A program made the position numbers and the translations under genes. A model generated the notes under the pieces. That model was not told the DNA's origin, ran no database searches, and saw only the letters and a program-made list of their open reading frames with translations. From NCBI GenBank assembly GCA_030621805.1, contig JAUXGY010000096.1, positions 1 to 6,634 of the forward strand: a stretch of 6,634 bases of DNA, given 5' to 3'. Numbering within the stretch: the stretch's first letter is position 1; each line of letters starts with the position of its first letter. Below, in pieces: positions 5,440 to 6,634 of the stretch. The stretch comes from Kiritimatiellales bacterium. Lineage in GTDB: Bacteria > Verrucomicrobiota > Kiritimatiellia > Kiritimatiellales > Pontiellaceae.

Positions 5440-6243
5440 CTACCGCCGTTGGCGGATGGCTTCGTAGAGGAGGATTGCGGCGGCGGTAGACACGTTTAAT
5501 GAGTCATTTTTCCCCAACATGGGAATAGCCACCTTCTGAGTCGCGCCTTCCATCCATTTTTGAGTCAACCCTTCATCTTCGGCACCGACTACAATGGCCA
5601 CTCCTCTGCGCATGTCGGCATCGGTATATTCCTGTTTAGCATCGGGAACGGCCGCAATGGTTTGGATTTTCATACTCTTTAGCCACAGGAGGGTTTCCTC
5701 GGTTGAAGCCTCGGCAACGGGCATGAAAAAGAGGCTTCCGACGCTAGCACGAATCACGTTTGGATTGTTGATGTCGGTTTTGTGTCCGCAGACGATAACG
5801 GCGTCCACGCCAGAGGCATCGGCCGTGCGTAGAATCGTTCCCAGGTTTCCCGGTTTTTCCAGATTTTCGGTAATTAGAAGCAGGGGATGATCTGGAAGAT
5901 CCAGTTCGGTGAGCGTTCTACCGACCCGTGGTGAGATCGCCAGCAAGCCATCCGGTGTGTCGCGGTATGACATTTTGCGGAAGGCGGCTTCTGAACATTG
6001 AAATGTGGAAATGCCTGTATTGCGAATGTCAGAAACCAGCTCATGGGCTTCGGAATCCAGAAAGAGTTCCGGGCAGAAATAAAACGCATCAAATCGCCAT
6101 CCACTTGCGAGAGCGCGTTTGTTTTCGCGATAGCCCTCCACAAGCGTTTGCCCCGTTTCTTGCCGGACTTTACTTTTCCGAAGTTTAACCACGGCCTTCA
6201 CGCGCGGGTTCTGCGGGCTTTCGATGTTTAGGGGTTTTTCCAT
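5440..6243 (-). CDS. SpoU/TrmH-family RNA 2'-O-methyltransferase
   Basis: Transfers a methyl group from S-adenosylmethionine to a ribose 2'-hydroxyl in rRNA or tRNA, using the knotted SPOUT fold (family knowledge). The 267-residue protein has an N-terminal substrate-binding domain at about 8-105, with the L30e-like segment LVEGYRENKRAL at 34-45. The catalytic domain follows with all three SpoU motifs. Motif 1, NLEKPGNLGTILRTADASG, is at 127-145 (N133, R139). Motif 2, IVVGAEDEGL, is at 217-226 (E222). Motif 3, IPMLGKNDSLNVSTAAAILL, is at 240-259 (S248, N250). This architecture is shared by RlmB, TsnR/AviRb-like and uncharacterised members, so the modified nucleotide cannot be named. The ATG at 6243 lies inside the end of the preceding Mur ligase gene, a 16-base overlap, and has no strong ribosome binding site, which suggests translational coupling. 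Confidence 0.93.
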   Translation of the reverse strand: MEKPLNIESPQNPRVKAVVKLRKSKVRQETGQTLVEGYRENKRALASGWRFDAFYFCPELFLDSEAHELVSDIRNTGISTFQCSEAAFRKMSYRDTPDGLLAISPRVGRTLTELDLPDHPLLLITENLEKPGNLGTILRTADASGVDAVIVCGHKTDINNPNVIRASVGSLFFMPVAEASTEETLLWLKSMKIQTIAAVPDAKQEYTDADMRRGVAIVVGAEDEGLTQKWMEGATQKVAIPMLGKNDSLNVSTAAAILLYEAIRQRR

Positions 6244-6634
6244 TCGGCAACCAGTCGTTTCGCGAACAATGGAAGTTCGGGGTCTCTTGCTCCCATTCCG
6301 AGGATGGCATCACCGGATGCGGCACATTGTTCAAGTTTGTTTTTTAAAACGATATAATCTGGCACAAGCATCGCCGGGACGCCAGCCGAATTGAGGCGCT
6401 CAACAAGATCTTCTGACGAGGTCTTCCGCTCCACCGTTCCGCCTGCATAATAGACGGGAAGAATAAAAATCGAACCGCCGTTGTTTTTCCAGTGGTCGGT
6501 AAATGTGGATATAAAACCATCCATCCCCTGGGCCAGTGGCCTAAAGCCATGCGGTCGCCAAAAGGCGTGCACGGTTCCAAATTTTTCAGAAACGGCGGAG
6601 AGGGCGGCAGCAATCTTAGCGGGGTTGTGGGCAT
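6228..6634 (-). CDS. MurC-like Mur ligase, C-terminal domain (N-terminal part outside window)
   Basis: ATP-dependent amide ligase family of peptidoglycan synthesis; MurC adds L-alanine to UDP-N-acetylmuramate. Only the last 134 or so codons are visible, matching the third (glutamate ligase) domain. The frame is open to the right edge; the GTG at 6572 is an internal valine. Reading in from the edge, AHNPAKIAAAL (6632-6600) corresponds to the HxPxxI segment of MurC/Mpl. FWRPHGF (6563-6543) corresponds to the QPHRY segment, PVYYAGGT (6458-6435) to the PIYxAGE segment, and GDAILGMGARDP (6314-6279) to the late GDxxxxMGAxD motif. FWRPHGF and the following FRPLAQG differ from the usual MurC QPHRYSR, so this may be a divergent paralog rather than the housekeeping MurC. 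The ATP-binding domain needed to decide is not visible. The stop overlaps the methyltransferase start by 16 bases. Confidence 0.75.
   Translation of the reverse strand, partial: AHNPAKIAAALSAVSEKFGTVHAFWRPHGFRPLAQGMDGFISTFTDHWKNNGGSIFILPVYYAGGTVERKTSSEDLVERLNSAGVPAMLVPDYIVLKNKLEQCAASGDAILGMGARDPELPLFAKRLVAEWKNP

Noticed and set aside
5443..5455. CCGCC-GTT-GGCGG stem-loop at the end of the methyltransferase gene as a terminator
   Set aside because: The stem is only 5 bp, lies next to the stop codon, partly in coding sequence, and no T-run follows on the minus strand.
1..6634. Mobile element, CRISPR array, defence system or RNA gene
   Set aside because: No transposase or integrase, no spaced direct repeats, and no tRNA or rRNA-like stretch was seen; nearly all sequence is accounted for by housekeeping-type genes.

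Overview
The window looks like chromosomal DNA of an anaerobic or facultatively anaerobic bacterium that makes [FeFe]-hydrogenase. The main evidence is a hydG-hydE pair, two of the three H-cluster maturases. Base composition is roughly balanced and coding density is high. My impression is a PVC-type lineage (Kiritimatiellota-like), but nothing in the sequence proves this and I hold it with low confidence. I see no mobile element, CRISPR array, tRNA, rRNA or frameshifted gene.

Left part, plus strand: hydG enters already running at the left edge (about 80 N-terminal residues lie outside) and is followed after 29 bases by a complete hydE. Together they build the Fe-CO-CN and dithiolate parts of the H-cluster. 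The third maturase, hydF, is not in the window.

Middle, minus strand: reading leftwards, panE-like ketopantoate reductase, a short ferredoxin-NAD(P)H reductase-type flavoprotein, and trhO (tRNA U34 hydroxylase). The flavoprotein and trhO are only 17 bases apart and very probably co-transcribed. trhO meets hydE tail to tail with an 8-base overlap that is the palindrome CTACGTAG and contains both stop codons.

Right part, minus strand: the C-terminal third of a MurC-like Mur ligase enters from the right edge and overlaps by 16 bases a SpoU/TrmH-family RNA 2'-O-methyltransferase. After a 195-base AT-rich spacer with an inverted repeat comes a small gene of 59 codons with a strong ribosome binding site and a ribbon-helix-helix-like protein. 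It ends at a textbook intrinsic terminator, placed just before panE.

The points most worth following are the unannotated-size RHH-like gene with its own leader and terminator, the reductase-trhO pair (a possible electron source for an O2-dependent tRNA hydroxylase), and the coexistence of that O2-using enzyme with H-cluster maturation. Most of the window is otherwise ordinary housekeeping sequence.
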